The notes: a model not told the origin generated them from the letters alone. A stretch of 64,000 nucleotides of DNA from Oscheius dolichura (GCA_932521035.1 OW051495.1:3100001-3164000); one strand, 5' to 3'; shown: positions 46,691-60,775, counted from the first letter of the stretch. Translations and numbers: made by a program.

Positions 46691-48103
46691 ATGTCGTTCT
46701 TCGGTAGAAGCCTGAAGGTGAAGAAAGGGAGTAAAGATGTCGATTGTTAGTTGCTCTTTCTATCCACTTTCTAAAATAATTTCAGCGACAAGATCAAAAA
46801 AGAAGAAAAAGGCTGCCAAAGCTTCTACAGCTTCGAAATCCGTGATGGCGCCTCCAGTGGTAAAATCACTAGAAAACCAGCAGCAACCGTCTCGCGAGTC
46901 GGTCCTGGTGAACCAGAAACTCGTAACAGGACAAACTCAATTCAACCAGGCCAAATGGGGCCAAATTCGCCCGTTTGTGACGCATATCCTCCAGCTAGGA
47001 GTAAAAGGCTTGAAGACCGAATTCCAATCCAAAAAGAGGAAGATCAATTTGGCCGAAGACGCGGACAAGATGAAGGAATTCTACCGACAGAATCCAAATG
47101 GTCTAAATCGCTACAAGGATGTCGGCTGTCTGGATGCAACCCGGGTGAAACTCAAGGGAGTCGCCGGGCATGACTATATCCATGCCAACTACGTGGCCAC
47201 TCCTAAAAACAAGAAACGCTTCATCTGTGCACAAGCTCCCACCGAGCAGACGGTTAGATCTTCATAAAAAAATAGACGAGCCTATTCAGATCTCCGATTT
47301 CTGGCACATGGTAGTCCAAGAAAAGTGCGAGTACATTTTGATGTTGTGCGAATTCTTTGAAAAGGGCGTCAATAAATGCGCCACCTATTGGCCCATGCAA
47401 AATGGTACGGCAGAATATGGAGATGTCAAAGTATACTGTGTTTCGGCGACGGCGGTGAGCAGCCGACTAGTTCCAAGTAGAAATGGTGATTTTAGGGACG
47501 ACCGGGCGAAGCATCTATAATGATTGTAAAGAATGTTCTTGAAATCACGATCAAGGGACAGGCTACTCACAAGTGCATCCAGTTTAGATGGAGGGAGTGG
47601 CCAGACAGAGGTTAGAGTCCCTTTTTCCATTCTAGAATCTCTACAGGTGTCCCCGAGGTCGACAGTACCCCGTATCTTGCCCTGAGAGAAATGGAACGCA
47701 GTGCAGCTCCAGTATTACATTTTCCTCTTCTTCCTCATGTCATTCCTTGTAGATTCTCATACATTGTAGTGCTGGGGTAGGGCGGACCGGCACTCTCGTC
47801 CTCATTCAGCACGTCATTGAAATGGTCGATAACGGCACTGTGGTCAACGACTGCGCTAGTTTGCTTGAGCAGTTAAGAACTCAGGTTGGTTGGCTAATAG
47901 TGTGAGAAGAAGCATACCGAGAAAATAGTAATGGAGATCCTTTTCAGAGGCATAATTCGATCCAGACTGAGCATCAATACCTCTTCGTGCATGCCGTCTT
48001 ATTGTACTACTTCAACAAAAATGGCTTCTTGGATCCCTCAGTTCACAACGACGTGCTCGCCTTTCAGCAGCAATACAATGGCTTCATCGCCGCGTTCAAA
48101 TAA
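46691..48103 (+). CDS. Protein tyrosine phosphatase, canonical active site
   Basis: Cytosolic, probably sperm-enriched PTP. Start MSFFGRSLKVKKG, a 55-nt intron, then a Lys-rich run (TRSKKKKKAAKASTASK) and the PTP domain: NRYKDVGCLDATRVKLKGVA, HDYIHANYVATPKNKKRFIC, AQAPTEQT, ISDFWHMVVQEKCEYILMLC, ATYWPMQNGTAEYGDVKV, WPD loop RWREWPDRGVPEVD and P-loop LIHCSAGVGRTGTLVLIQHV. The final RTEHQYLFVHA-type Q-loop is present (IQTEHQYLFVHAVLLYYF). Catalytic residues are complete, unlike the PTP at 8235-9415. Seven exons. Confidence 0.92.
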
Positions 48104-48275
48104 TTCGGTACAACAGCAAATATATAGCAATAAACAGTGACAGTGAAAACGCTTTTTATGTAAAATTAATGATATACAACTTAATCAAACGTACTCTAGT
48201 TACAAAATTATGGTACAGCATACAAAAAAAAAGTTAGTATGAAGATGTTTTCGACGATTGATCGTTGTATAAGGA

Positions 48276-50321
48276 TTAATTTCGAGTAGAAAATGGATCA
48301 TTGGGATAGTTTTCCCAAGACTGAAGAGCATGGAAAGAAGGAAGACTGACTGCAGTAGCATCCTAAACTAGAAGAATAATAAAAGGTGGTTGAATGTAGA
48401 CGTACATGTGCTGGAGAATCCAGGTCAATCAAATTGTTTACTACTTTCACTTTTGGAGACATTGGGGGCTGCACTATTGAAGACTCGTTATATTTCTGAA
48501 AAACACGAATTTGTGTCAAAATATTAAACCTACTACTTCCTGCCACTGCACATTGTCAAAACTCAACGGTTCATCGTTCTTAAGCTGCCGTAGAGTCCAG
48601 CTTTTCGACCTCCTAGCAAGTTGTTGAATTCCACTCACTTTATCTTTGAAAGCTTCTATGGCTTCTTTCATCTAAACGAAATATCTCTAAAATAGCAACA
48701 AGGAAACCTGTGGTCGACTACGTTCAATAGCAGCTATTTCCTTTTCAAATTTATCGTCTTTCCATCTACCAGTATTAGCGCATCTTACCCGATCGTCAAT
48801 AAACTAGAAATCTCAACAATTAGAGGTTTAAAAAGCTCATCCGACTTTTTCCAAGTATTGCACTCCGTCGACAGTGACTAAAGTTCCGATAAACTGCTGA
48901 TAAGGGGACTTATGCTTGGCGATACATTTTTCCCGATCCCATGTATATATCTGTGTATATTGTGAAACGGTTGAAAATCAACCTACTCCAAGTGATTTAT
49001 TCCAAACGAATCCTCGCCGATAGCCTCCGAAAATAAGTGCGTTAGCGTGTAAAAATGAATGAGCAAGATCGCCTTCATTACACTTATTGACATTCTTCGT
49101 CAAATAGACAAATACTTCTTCAGGAAGCGGAGCCACATCATCATGAGCACTTTCGAACACAGCTTCTTCCAGATCAATAATAACAACGTCTCCTAGATTA
49201 GGAAGTTGCTAAATTGGTGTAATCAGAAATGTGAACACATCACCAACCTTCTTATCAAGTATTTGTTTGGGGACTCCTACAAGGAACGGTACAGGAGCCA
49301 TAATTACATCAATCATTTGTTTCGGAAGCACCGGAATAAAAATTGATTGCCTGTTATATAAAAAGTAATTAGTAATTAAAATACACTAACCAGACCATGG
49401 GATAGATAAGACTGGCAGCTGCGATAATACATGAACTTAATTGGGAAAGTTTGCTGCTTGTAAAAATAATTCGCCGTTCCTTTAGAAGGCTAAAAAATGG
49501 TATAACAATGAAAATAAGATAATGATAGGATGTATAAGAAAATCAAAACATGCCTTGCGTATATAGCAATCATCTGCGTCTCAGAAACCGACTGGACGAA
49601 TTCCCTCATAAACTTGTCATCCCTGACTGTTGGTAGTCGGAAAGGGTCTGGCACGGGAAACTGTAGTTTGTGCTGCTAAAAGGTGGATTACAGAATAAAA
49701 CCAACACGGCATGCCCGTATGATTTTTCGGCAGAACAATTTTTTAGTAAAAACTCACTCCGATATTGAAGTTCAACATGTCGCCTATTTCAGGAATATCT
49801 GTATGGTATATCTTAGCTAGGAGAAGATCAAGATAGTCCTGAGAGCCGTTATTCATCACGTCAGAAATAAAATTTAGCATCTTATGGAATCCATCATCCC
49901 AAGAAAAGCCACTAAAAATGAAATAATGTAGAAACGTGTAAACGTACCTCAGTAGGCAGAGACAGGTACCGTTTTCTGGAGTGTAACGGCAATATCCGAA
50001 AGTGAATTCTCCGACAGAATTAGTCAATACGAAATTAAAATGCTGTGTATCATTTACGCTATAAATGATTCTGTTTAGATATCATAATACTAACTTTAAT
50101 GAACCACAAGGGAACGAAAACTGTCGTGCTGAACGAAGAACTGTTTTATCATTAAAATCCTCTGGGTATTTGGTAAGAATAGGAGAGTTGCCGTCTTCAT
50201 CCGGCACTCCAATTTCACAGAATACATCAAAAATTGTTGCCACACCACTCCTAAAATTTATGTCAGTCGATGAATTAAGGTGTTACCGATGACGAGAAGA
50301 GGCAGGAACTGGAAAGCTCAT
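48276..50321 (-). CDS. DENND1/RME-4-like DENN-domain Rab GEF
   Basis: Guanine-nucleotide exchange factor for Rab35 on clathrin-coated vesicles. Start MSFPVPASSRHRSGVATIFD begins the upstream-DENN part; FGYCRYTPENGTCLCLLSGF, then SWDDGFHKMLNFISDVMNNG. The central DENN block has LPTVRDDKFMREFVQSVSET, LLKERRIIFTSSKLSQLSSC, AASLIYPMVWQSIFIPVLPK and APVPFLVGVPKQILDKK. The downstream part includes NLGDVVIIDLEEAVFE. The C-terminal tail (PPMSPKVKVVNNLIDLDSP) has clathrin-box-like LIDLD. About 490 residues in some 14 exons. Confidence 0.9.
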
Positions 50322-50668
50322 CTCGGTTAGTCTTCTGAAAAAGTACAATTATTTGAGATCATCAACAACGTAGGAGCGAACACAACAGGATAAAACGAAA
50401 TAAACCATCAACATGGAAGATGAGTGAATAAAAAAATATATAGAATGATCCGCGCAGCGCGGCACCCTTTGTTTTGTACTGAATCGGGCTGCCAAGCAGT
50501 TTTTTTTCTTCAAATTTTGAAGTCGATTGAATCTCGGTTGATCACACCTATCGAGATTCGCCTTTATCAACTCTAGTCACACAGTGACACGGTGACAAAT
50601 GATGCTAATTATTTGATTTTTTCATGCTCTCCTTTTTATTTGTATAGATGAATGATGCAACCTTACAG

Positions 50669-51558
<890 letters not shown>

Positions 51559-51937
51559 GGATGTTCACCTACGAATGTTTTTATCAATATTTCTATAATT
51601 TAACATGTTTGATGCGCTTTTGTCCTTAAAAATAAACTTTGTGAAATTTTATTTGTTATTTTTTGGAAGACTTGTGACGAATGTTTATCCAGTTAGAATC
51701 ATCGTCCTATTATCAACCCCTGCACCTTCTTCAAACAATGAGTCTGTTTGAAAGGAAGCAGATAATTTACAGTCGCCACCCCCTCCTGCCTACTTTTTTA
51801 ATAGTACCAGGATGTTTTTATGCCATGCGTAGTCCTCCCTATCAGAGAATATTTGCTCCTTTTAAAGGCAAACAGACATCATTCTACTACGGCTTACATC
51901 ACCCAGCCATTCTACTTCTTGTCATTTTGGCTTCCTC

Positions 51938-51945
51938 TATATAAA
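51938..51945 (+). promoter_or_regulatory. TATA box of the aspartyl protease gene
   Basis: TATATAAA located 46 nt upstream of the ATG at 51984, giving an expected leader under 20 nt. Confidence 0.55.
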
Positions 51946-51983
51946 GAGAACCTGTGAAAAACAGCTGCTTCCTCTTCCCAACA

Positions 51984-53465
51984 ATGAGACTACTCGTCTT
52001 CCTTTCTTTTCTGGTCCTTGCCGAAGGAGTCTATAAAATGGATATCGGCAGAAGGCAGATCTCTGATGATATCGCCAGGCAGCGATTTCTCCGAAGGAAG
52101 TCTGCCCTGACAATTAATAGAAATGAATAGAAAATATAGATTGGCCCGTCCCAGCAAACAAACAGTGACGGACGTGGACGATTTTATGTACTGTGCGAAT
52201 ATTACCATTGGCAAGCCTCCGCAGAGGTTTCAAGTAATCCTAGATACTGGTATCTCTAGTAATTTGTTATATTTGTAATACTTTTTTTTCTAGGAAGTTC
52301 CGATCTTTGGGTGCCTGCTCTCTCCTGTGGGAAGAGTGACCTCATCGAGTAAGTGTCTTCCCCAAAAGGAAAATAATAGAAATTAAGTGACGATGCCTGC
52401 CTGTCCAAGACAAAGTACAACCAGGACAACTCGAGTACTTTCCTGACCGACGGGAGGGAGTTTAACATCCAGTATGGGACGGGGGATGCCAGCGGCACTC
52501 TGGGAATCGAGACCGTCTGTGTCAGTTACAGTATCCTACTTGAGAATGACCAGTCCATTTCAGTTTGAAGGCGGCTTGTGTGTGACGAACCAGACATTCG
52601 GAATGGCCGACCATCTGGCCTCTTTCTTTGCCAACAAGCCATTTCTAGACGGTATTCTGGGCCTCGGCTTCCCGTCGATCTCCAGCAACCGAGTCACTCC
52701 TCCCTTTATCACCGCCGTGGAGGAGGTAGACGGAAGCAAAACAGCCGCTGAGTCACAATAGTTTAGGGTCTGCTCGAACAGCCGATCTTCACCGTCTATT
52801 TGGAACGGCACGGGGCGGTCGAGGCGACCAAGGGAGGCGTCTTCACCTACGGGGGGATGGACACCGACAACTGCGGGCCACTGATCGCCTGGCAACGGCT
52901 ATCCAAGCCAGGATACTGGCAGTTCCAATTCACTGGGTAAGAGAAGAGGTCTCGAAAGGAAAGATCCATTTTAGGGTAAGGATCGGAGACAAGTTCTCGT
53001 TGGCAAAGTTGAGTCGTCCCTGGGAGGCCATGTCCGATACGGGGACATCCTTCATCGGGGCACCTGCCTCCGTCGTGACCGAGGTCGTCAAGGTTCGTTC
53101 CTCTCCTCCTCCCTAAAATGCCTCTAGACCTACAATGCCAAGATGAATCCACTGTCAAATGGCTGGCTAGTCGACTGCGAGGCCATGAAGACGGCGCCTC
53201 CCCTGGTGTTGACCATCGGCGGCAAGGACTACGCCATCTCGCCACTCAACCTCATGGCACACGTCTGTCCCCTCCTCTTCCCCAAAATAACTGTCCTGTT
53301 CAGATATCCGACGATGTCTGCGAGTTGGCCATGTTCCCGAACGAAGGAACAGGACTGGGCCCTGACTGGATCCTCGGCGATCCCTTCCTCCGCCAGTTCT
53401 GTAATATCCACGACGTCAAAAACAAAAGGATTGGCTTCGCTACTTCCAAACAATTTATGAACTGA
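51984..53465 (+). CDS. Pepsin-family (A1) aspartyl protease, secreted
   Basis: Secreted or lysosomal endopeptidase. Signal peptide MRLLVFLSFLVLAEGVYKM, a short basic propeptide, then VDDFMYCANITIGKPPQRFQ. Both catalytic aspartates are intact: VILDTGSSDLWVP and AMSDTGTSFIGAP. Other landmarks: FNIQYGTGDASGTLGIETV, GILGLGFPSISSNRVTPPFI, GGMDTDNCGPLIAWQRLSKP and WILGDPFLRQFCNIHDVKNK. About 400 residues in eight exons with 36-60 nt introns. Digestive function is likely from family knowledge. Convergent with the oxidase gene, 51 nt between stops. Confidence 0.92.
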
Positions 53466-53516
53466 AGAAATCTCATGTCTTTCACATTTAATAAATTGTA
53501 TTTGTACTTGTACAAG

Positions 53517-54816
53517 TCACAGCTTGGAGGAGGGCAGCTCCTTCTTGACCAGTTGGGCCACATCCAGTGCGCATCCCCAGCAGAGGGTCACCCCCGACCC
53601 GCCGTGGCCATAGTTGTGAATCACGGCTATCCTCCTCCGTTCGAACTGTATCTCCTCCCTTTCCAGGCGGATCGTCTTCCGGTAGGGGCGAAGGCCGACA
53701 GCGTGAGACACGATCTCCAGGTCCTACATTCGGCTCTTTTCCTTCCTCCCCCGTAGACTACCTCAAGAGCCGGGACATTCCTCCTGTTCCCTACCAGAAT
53801 CCTGTCCGCCGTCTTCTCGTCCACCTCCAAATCCCACTGGTGTTCCTCCTTTGTTCCTCCCAGAATAACAGTGTCATCACTGAAATTTCTATTGAAAAGC
53901 GGCAAACAGACCAGCCTTAGGAGGACATAGAACTCGTCGTCTACAAAGAAATGCTTGACTTGAGAAGCCCTTACCCGGATGATCTGGCGGTTGGTTAGTT
54001 GGCAGGCGGGGGAGGAGATCTTACCTGGCCCCTGACGGGGTAGAGGTTCATATCATTCAGGAGAGATCTGGCACCCAATCCGGTACAGTTCACCACGGCA
54101 TTCCATTCGTCTCCCACATCGGCCAACCCTGTTATCTTCTTCTGGATACACTTCCCGCCTCGAGATTTGAACCTATACATTTTTTTCGATTTATTGATAG
54201 GAGAAAGGGCACTTGCTCATCAGGTAGACGATGTGTTTGGTCGGGTGGAGGTAGTAAGTAGTGAAGAAGAACCCAGCCCTGAAGGAGAACTTCATTTACC
54301 GGAAATACGGTACCTACTTTTGGGGAATGGGATGCTTCTCCTTGACTTCTGCCGAGGATAGCCTTCTAAAGTTGGGCATAATCTTCGACCAGAAGGGGGT
54401 CGTCGAGTCGTCCCCTTGGAAGACATAGCCGGACATCTCCTAGACTCTACTCTGCTGGAATGGAGACGTGGCTCACCTGGGCCCCTCCATTGGGACACTC
54501 CTTCATATACACCTTGATGTGGTCTATCGTCTCCTTACACCATTTTCTGTATCTTGTTTGTGTGCAAAAGAGAAAAGTACAGTTACAATATGAGATCCTC
54601 CGAGCTTTTTGGACACAAATAAGGCTGGATATAGCCGGCGGCCACGTCCGAGACGACATTTGGGGAGAAATGCTCGGCGATCAGAGTGACCTGGAGGCAT
54701 CTGTCAGGGAAGGAATAATTCATGGGTACCTCGACATTTGGAACATGGTCCTGGATACAGACAGCCGACGAGAGGCCGATTATGCCGGCGCCGATGACAC
54801 ACACCTTCTGGACCAT
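53517..54816 (-). CDS. Peroxisomal D-amino-acid/D-aspartate oxidase
   Basis: FAD enzyme oxidising D-amino acids. FAD-binding [20 protein letters not shown], then [59 protein letters not shown], and the family end [20 protein letters not shown]. The protein finishes PSSKL-stop, a perfect PTS1 peroxisomal signal. About eight exons. Which paralogue (DAAO or DDO) cannot be told by eye. Confidence 0.9.
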
Positions 54817-55957
54817 TTGGGACTGGGAAAGGGAAGAAAAAAAGGATAGAATCTCCTGGAGAACCGGTTTATCGGAAGGGGACGAAGGAGTAAATAACAG
54901 GTGGTGGTCAGTTGGAAGAGGGTGATAAGCGGAGACGTCGATAAGAGGCGAGATTGGGTGGCCACCGCGGATCGTAGAGAGTCGGGAGTTCTGTTCGTGC
55001 TCGTCTGCCGGACCGACACAATTCCAAGTGGCCTCTGCTCTCAATATCTCTCGGCAGTCTGGAAAACAATTCCTAGAGACGGTAGTCATCCCATTTCAGG
55101 CGGCCGACCTCCTTGGCCATCCTCCCCGCTGGCCAGCAGCATGGCTTCCTCTTCTCTCTTTCCCCAGAGAACGGCTTCCCGTGTACGGCAGTGTAGCAAT
55201 CTTACAAATTGCATCCACGAGGGATTATTTCTAATGTGGCCGTCCATGGCAACGAACGAGGCCACAATACTTCTCAGCTATGCAAACGCCAATTATCCGG
55301 CGCTTTCAATTCCTCTCCCCCGTGTTTCAGTGTCACTTTCTCGTCTGCTCTCCTATTTATAACTTCCAGATTTGCCTCTCTCCTTTTTCTGATCGGGAGA
55401 AAACAAGGAATTCGGTGTTGACTCACTGACCCATGTTGTGCTCCCTCATTCATTACCTGCATGACTGCACTGCCACACAGAAGCATCGAATTTCGGCCAT
55501 CCCCCGGCAGCCGATAGCCGTCTATTTCCCTCTTTTTCTCCTCTGCCTCCTGTCATCCTAAACAATAATTCAATTAATATATTTTTCCAGCCTCGGAGTG
55601 ACAACCTGGCCCGTTGTCATACGCGTGTGTCCCCACCCTTCTCGTCTCCCTCTGCCCTCCCAGTCTTGTGAAATTTGTTCTCTAGCAGGAAGATATCTTC
55701 GGGAAGGCAACGCTTTCTTTTTCCAGGATGAGCTGATCCACTCGATGTTATGCTTCCTGTGCTGCTTCCCCGGCTCTCGTCCACCCTGTTTCTGTCACCG
55801 GGGCAGGTGGGTCACCGCCTCTGAGCCGTCCCCCAATCGGGCATTGCAGACAGCTGCGCGTTTCTTCCACTTCCGATATGACCATTGTTGACGTTGCGGG
55901 AAGCAGAAAGAGTAAGGAGCCGGGAGCTATATCCACGGAGGACCATTTCCAGCCACG
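54817..55957. other. Region without a confident gene
   Basis: Several 60-150-codon frames occur, including plus-strand frames at 55141 (MASSSLFPQRTASRV) and 55434 (MLCSLIHYLHDCTATQ), but none has a family match or supported splicing. It holds the oxidase upstream region. Confidence 0.35.
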
Positions 55958-56458
55958 ATGGACAGCTATCGGAAGCGGTTGAGGATACCGCGAAGGGCAC
56001 AGAGCGAGCCACCCATCCGAAGTGAGCGGCTCTTCTTCGGGGCCATCAGATACTGTTCCCTGAGGGACAAGAAGAACGACAAGTAGGTTTTATTGGTTGG
56101 AATGTCTAATATCTACCCATTCGAGGAAGGTCGTAGTGCCCCGTTTCCGTGTTTCGGTGGTCTCGATCCCGTCGTCTTACGAGTTCCGTCGTTCTGTCAG
56201 AAAACGGAGACGACAGTGGATCCAGGAGAAGAAGGACCTCGAGGTAGGCAATCCCCCTTTAATTAATCTCCCTCGGATTATTTCCATTTATCAACGTTAC
56301 CTCATCCCGTCGCCCTATTCATTTCTCTCCGGTTATCTCTCTCTCCCCACCCCCCCCCCCCCCCCCCATCGTTCTTCCCTCGATGTGTGATTCCTTTTTC
56401 ATAGATTCAGTTAAATTTAACCCGAAAAATGGAAAAAAGAGGTCGTCTAGCCGGCTAA
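55958..56458 (+). CDS. Small basic hypothetical protein
   Basis: Three exons, about 98 residues. Acceptor TTTCCAG lies 5 nt before ATG. Frame MDSYRKRLRIPRRAQSEPPI, then a 43-nt intron (GTAGGT...TTCGAG), VVVPRFRVSVVSIPSSYEFR and RSVRKRRRQWIQEKKDLE, a longer intron carrying the C18 tract, and IQLNLTRKMEKRGRLAG-stop. Very rich in Arg/Lys, with a helical C-terminal part. No family known. The acceptor ending CGAG is weak but restores the frame. Confidence 0.5.
56350..56367 (+). repeat. Homopolymer C18
   Basis: Eighteen consecutive C residues inside the second intron of the gene at 55958-56458, within a pyrimidine-rich stretch. Confidence 0.9.
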
Positions 56459-56817
56459 ATGAGCTTACCTCACGGATCCGCCTTATCACCATGGCGACAG
56501 GCGGCGTTCTTTCCTGTCCGGCTTACCTCCACTTCCTCCCCGGGGCATCCCCAGTTTTTGAATCTCTTCCCCTCTCTTCCTTCTGTTCCTTCATCTTTGA
56601 GGCTAACCATCAAGAAATAAAAAGAACCTGTCTCCCCCTAATGACTCTTTTATAATGAACACCTTTATTCCGTTCCGTCCTAATTATCCTCTCTTCTTCT
56701 CAACAGACATCTTTTAGAATTCCCTCAGCTCGTTGTCCAGCTTCTCTGCTCCCTCCGAACCCCGTTTGGTATGTTCTTTCGAAGCCCGTCAACGGTCTGC
56801 CCTTCCAGAGAGCAGAC

Positions 56818-58745
56818 ATGAATGATAGCGGCGAGGAGATCCCGCCCGAGCCCCATAGCCAAGTGTCGATAGACTTTGAGGAGGAAGTTCAGAACAGCAA
56901 AAGGTTTCTTCCCCTCCTGGCTTTCTCAAAATAGTCTACTCTTCCAGTCCAATTCGACATGCCATTTTAGTCAACGGCCACGGGCCTACGAGCTCCTCCT
57001 CGTCCCCTTTTGAGATCCAGAAGAATTTCGAGATTGAAAGGTCCGTCCCCGAGGGAAAAGGTACCAGCAGGCAGTTCAGGCTGCAATTATCCACACCGCC
57101 AGTCGATAATAATCCGGCTGCCCTGCCTGATAATTGGAACCTGAAGGACAGTTATAAAAAGGACCTCGAGCAATACATCAACAGCAGTACCATGTAAGGG
57201 AGAGGGGTCTGGAGATGGAGGACTGTTTAGCTCGAATCCATGGGCAGATCCCTTCGAGGAGGACAGACGGTCCAGGACAGAGCAGTGGGTCGAGTCGCTC
57301 ACTCCGGGCAGACAGGACAGCGAGGAGACGGCGGGACAGCTGCCGGCCGTGGCTATTCCCTATGACCTCCTGTCTGACAGTGAAGCCACTTCTCCGGGAA
57401 GAGAAGAGAAGGCGGAGGAAGAAGAGACAATGCAGTTGGAAGGAGTAGAGGTGGGAGGGCGGGCGATGGATAGGACGAGATATATCCAGGCAGATGTGGA
57501 GATCATCTGGAGGGAAGAGCCCGCCAAGGAGGAACACGTCCTTCACGATGTCATCATCAAACTCAACGGAGAGCCCGTTACTGTAAGTGAAGTGGCATAG
57601 ATATTAATTCAAAGCAAATTCTAGGCCAAAAGCAAGCATCAGATTCCGCATATCGAGACACAGGACAGCTTGGAACTGCCACCCAGTGAGGTGTCCTTTG
57701 TGTCGTCCACTGTTGAGAAAGAAAGCCTGGTAGGGACAGTGAGAAGATGGTATGATACTACCCTTTTCAGGTGAAACAGAACTATCGAAACAACCTGAAA
57801 TCGGCACTGGAACACTCGGGAGACACAATATCTCTGAAGGAGGTCGAGAGGTTCTGGAACTACCAGTACAACTCCACCCAGGAGCAGGAGGAGGCCAACG
57901 AGAAGAGGAGGAGGAAGGAGCTCGAGAGAATGAGGTGCGCGGAGATCGGCCGAGGGGATTATGGCCCACGTACATTTCGAAAATTGAAATCTTTCAGAGG
58001 GCACACCCCGACAATGGAACGAGTGGTCATGTTCTACACCTCGGATAAGCGGCCCTCGCTAATCACTGTCTCCCCGTCTCCCAGTCCCAGTGGCCGATCC
58101 GTAATCCCCACTTCCTCTTTGTGTTTTCAATTCTTTCCTCTAGAACTCTTCTATTTCCGATGCATATCGTCTTTTTGACAGGAAGAGTGTCACCCCGTCC
58201 CCGAGACCAAAACTGTCGAGACAATCACTCGAGAGTGAAGAGCTGTTCATGTCGCTGGATAGGGACAACCTGATTGACGAGATCACCATCGAGGTGGGGG
58301 ACTATCCTCCCCCGAAAAGGAACAGATTCAGGTTCCCCAGATGGCCCAGTCCCAAAACACGAGCACTTCCTTCTTCCACCTGGATCAGATCTCTTCAGAC
58401 GAGGATGACGCCGGTGGGCAGGTCGAGGTTCCTAACGGTAAGCCGTTCATCCGTCTCCCGATATAGTTACTCTCTCCCCCATCTGCTGGCGACAGTTACC
58501 GTAATAGAGACTGATCATCTGGCCGGTGATCCCGGACTAGTTTAAAAGCGTCAACAACACCAGCTATCCCCTCTCGAAATACACTCAGAGAGGATTAACT
58601 TTGACGCAGGGGAGATGTTCAGCCGTCAGCAGGGGACAACGAAATGCCTAAGATGTACGAAACGGGACAGGCATTACCTGACGAAATGACGGGCTTTCGA
58701 AAGAGACACAAGCAGGCAGATTACACGAATAATGAGGAAAGCTAG
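56818..58745 (+). CDS. Large acidic, Ser-rich coiled-coil-containing protein, unknown
   Basis: About ten exons, roughly 500 residues. Start MNDSGEEIPPEPHSQVSIDF follows a CTTCCAG acceptor. Later SNPWADPFEEDRRSRTEQWV, VAIPYDLLSDSEATSPGREE, WREEPAKEEHVLHDVIIKLN, a helical block VKQNYRNNLKSALEHSGDTI then VERFWNYQYNSTQEQEEANE, and Ser-Pro sites (TVSPSPSPSGRS, SVTPSPRPKLSRQS). All inner introns are about 37-45 nt. The frame first stops at 58545 (DPGLV-stop); a GTTTAA...GTTCAG intron would extend it with SAGDNEMPKMYETGQALPDE to a stop at 58745. No domain recognised; a cytoskeletal or centrosomal role is inference. Confidence 0.65.
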
Positions 58746-59390
58746 GGATATGGACCCGATGAAAACAAGGGGTTTGTCGTTTTTACAGAGTTTCCATTTG
58801 TAAAAATGAGCAAGTTCCTCTCAAAATCCCTCGAGGAAAGCACTGGATCCGGCTTTTTGACTGTTTTGTGACTGTAGTGTACCCTCTCCGGGATATTGAT
58901 GTCCGTCTTAGAGAGGAGTATTGCCTGTAGCTTTATCACCAGGCCGGCCGTGACGTAAATGGCCGCCCTTCGGCGGATCAAGTCTCTCCAGAGCTCCCTT
59001 TCAAAACATTCTCTTTATAAACTGTGTTCGTCCTGGGAATGCGGTCTTCTCTCTTTAAGGCACCTGTGCAAAGTTAATTACCGTCTCCAATATTTATTCC
59101 CCCGTCGTATAAGTTCTCCCTTTACCGTAACCCATTATTATTTGTGAGTGTCCTTGAAGTTTTGCCCTCTTTCTGATAAACAGAGAATACAGTCCAAAAT
59201 TATCGTACAAATTATTGACTCGTATCTTTCCAGGAAGGTCCTCACCAGTGCGTCTGCTCCTCTCTCCTCATCCTCGTCTCCGCGTATCCCGCGGCACCTC
59301 AACAGAAGATCTTCAGCCGGGCTCATCCGAGGGGCGGTCGGACATCCCAACTCATCCGGACAAGCAGTATCAGTCGAGACCCACTCAAAC

Positions 59391-60534
59391 TATGGACACC
59401 TCTCCCTCCCATCTCGCATATCAGATGGAGACGATAACCATCGATGGCAACAGGTACTGCCTACCTCTAGTCCTCATTACTGTACTCATACAGTATCCAC
59501 CTCCTATAGATCCAAGGGTAATCGAACGTTTCAGTATCTCCGATGTGGACAGTACCTCGATGGACGAGTTGCTGGCTGTCGACTTCCGGGCCGACAGTTC
59601 CTCCCCCTCCAAGTGTGTCCACTTTGCCCAGGAGGTAAGCGTTACTCTCTTCGTTAATCAAAGAGGGAAAGGAGATCTGTAGCTAACAAGTACATTTCAG
59701 CTCGACGCAGACATCGAGAGTCTCCCTAAGCACCAACGTGATCCGTTGTTTAAGAGTCCCAAGTCCATCTTGAAGAGGATGGATACAAAAACCAACGAGT
59801 GAGTCTTGAGACTTTTCATATAAACAGAGGGATTTTCAGACTTCGAAAGGTGAGGGAAGTGGCGGCGGACAGTGTCTACAAGGATCTCCGGATGCTGGTC
59901 GAGGAGAGGGACAGGTGTCTCCATGCCTTAGAAATGCTTCCCCAAGACTCGACGAACCTCAGTTTTGACACAGCCCGCTATCAAACGGTTCGTTATCTGC
60001 CCGGCATACAGTAACCCATTGGTTTTAGAGTTACCGGGAGAAGCTGATAGAAAATAAAGGAGTCCTCGACGCGAAGATTGATCACTTCTGGAACAAACTG
60101 AGCACTCTTCCCCTTAGCGAATCACAGGTATCCGTTGTCTCCCGCCCAATCAGAACTGTTCCTTTAGGGTGCCTTTATTTACGGAGTCGAAGAGTCGAAA
60201 GCCCTGACGACGAACGTCAAACGAAAAGTCATCCCAGCTAAATTTATCGGGGCTCAATATATCAACGTAAGCCGGAGGGGAAGGAATGACGACAGTTGTT
60301 TTCTTCAGGTGGCTTCACGTCGTTCCAAGACCAATTTGGAGATGGCGTCCGACTACGCGAGGAAGTTGGCCGACATGAGGAAAGCCATGATCCGACGAGA
60401 CTCTGACATTGTCCAAGACGACGAGAAGTGAGTCCCCCCTATCCTCCATAATAACCTAACCTATCATTTTCAGAAGTGTCGAAGAGATTCTTCGGAGAGT
60501 GAGTGCTTCGTTGGCCAATATCCGAGCAACCTGA
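59391..60534 (+). CDS. Helical protein with RVxF- and SILK-type PP1-docking motifs
   Basis: From MDTSPSHLAYQMETITIDG, through SISDVDSTSMDELLAVDFRA, SSSPSKCVHFAQE and LDADIESLPKHQRDPLFKSP then KSILKRMDTK. Helical segments follow: ADSVYKDLRMLVEERDRCLH, YREKLIENKGVLDAKIDHFW and ASDYARKLADMRKAMIRRDS, ending SVEEILRRVSASLANIRAT. KCVHF fits RVxF and SILK fits the second PP1-docking motif. Eight or so exons. Coding-like sequence in the same frame extends upstream to about 59226, so the true start may be in an earlier exon. No family recognised. Confidence 0.6.
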
Positions 60535-60775
60535 TCCAGTCCCCCTTTCCCTCCCTGTCCTATACAGATCTTCGTTGTATATGACGTTCTTTCATGTTTC
60601 ACGTTCACGTGAAACTACAATTTTGGATCAATTCCGATACGGGTGCTAGAGCCGAGAGATGAACAAATAAATTATTTCTCTATTATTTAAAAGAGGCGAT
60701 GTAGATGCTCCAGAAGGTGGCAGACGTATTTCTGTAGAAATCCTTTGTCCGCTGTCCCGTTCACAGCCCGCCTGT

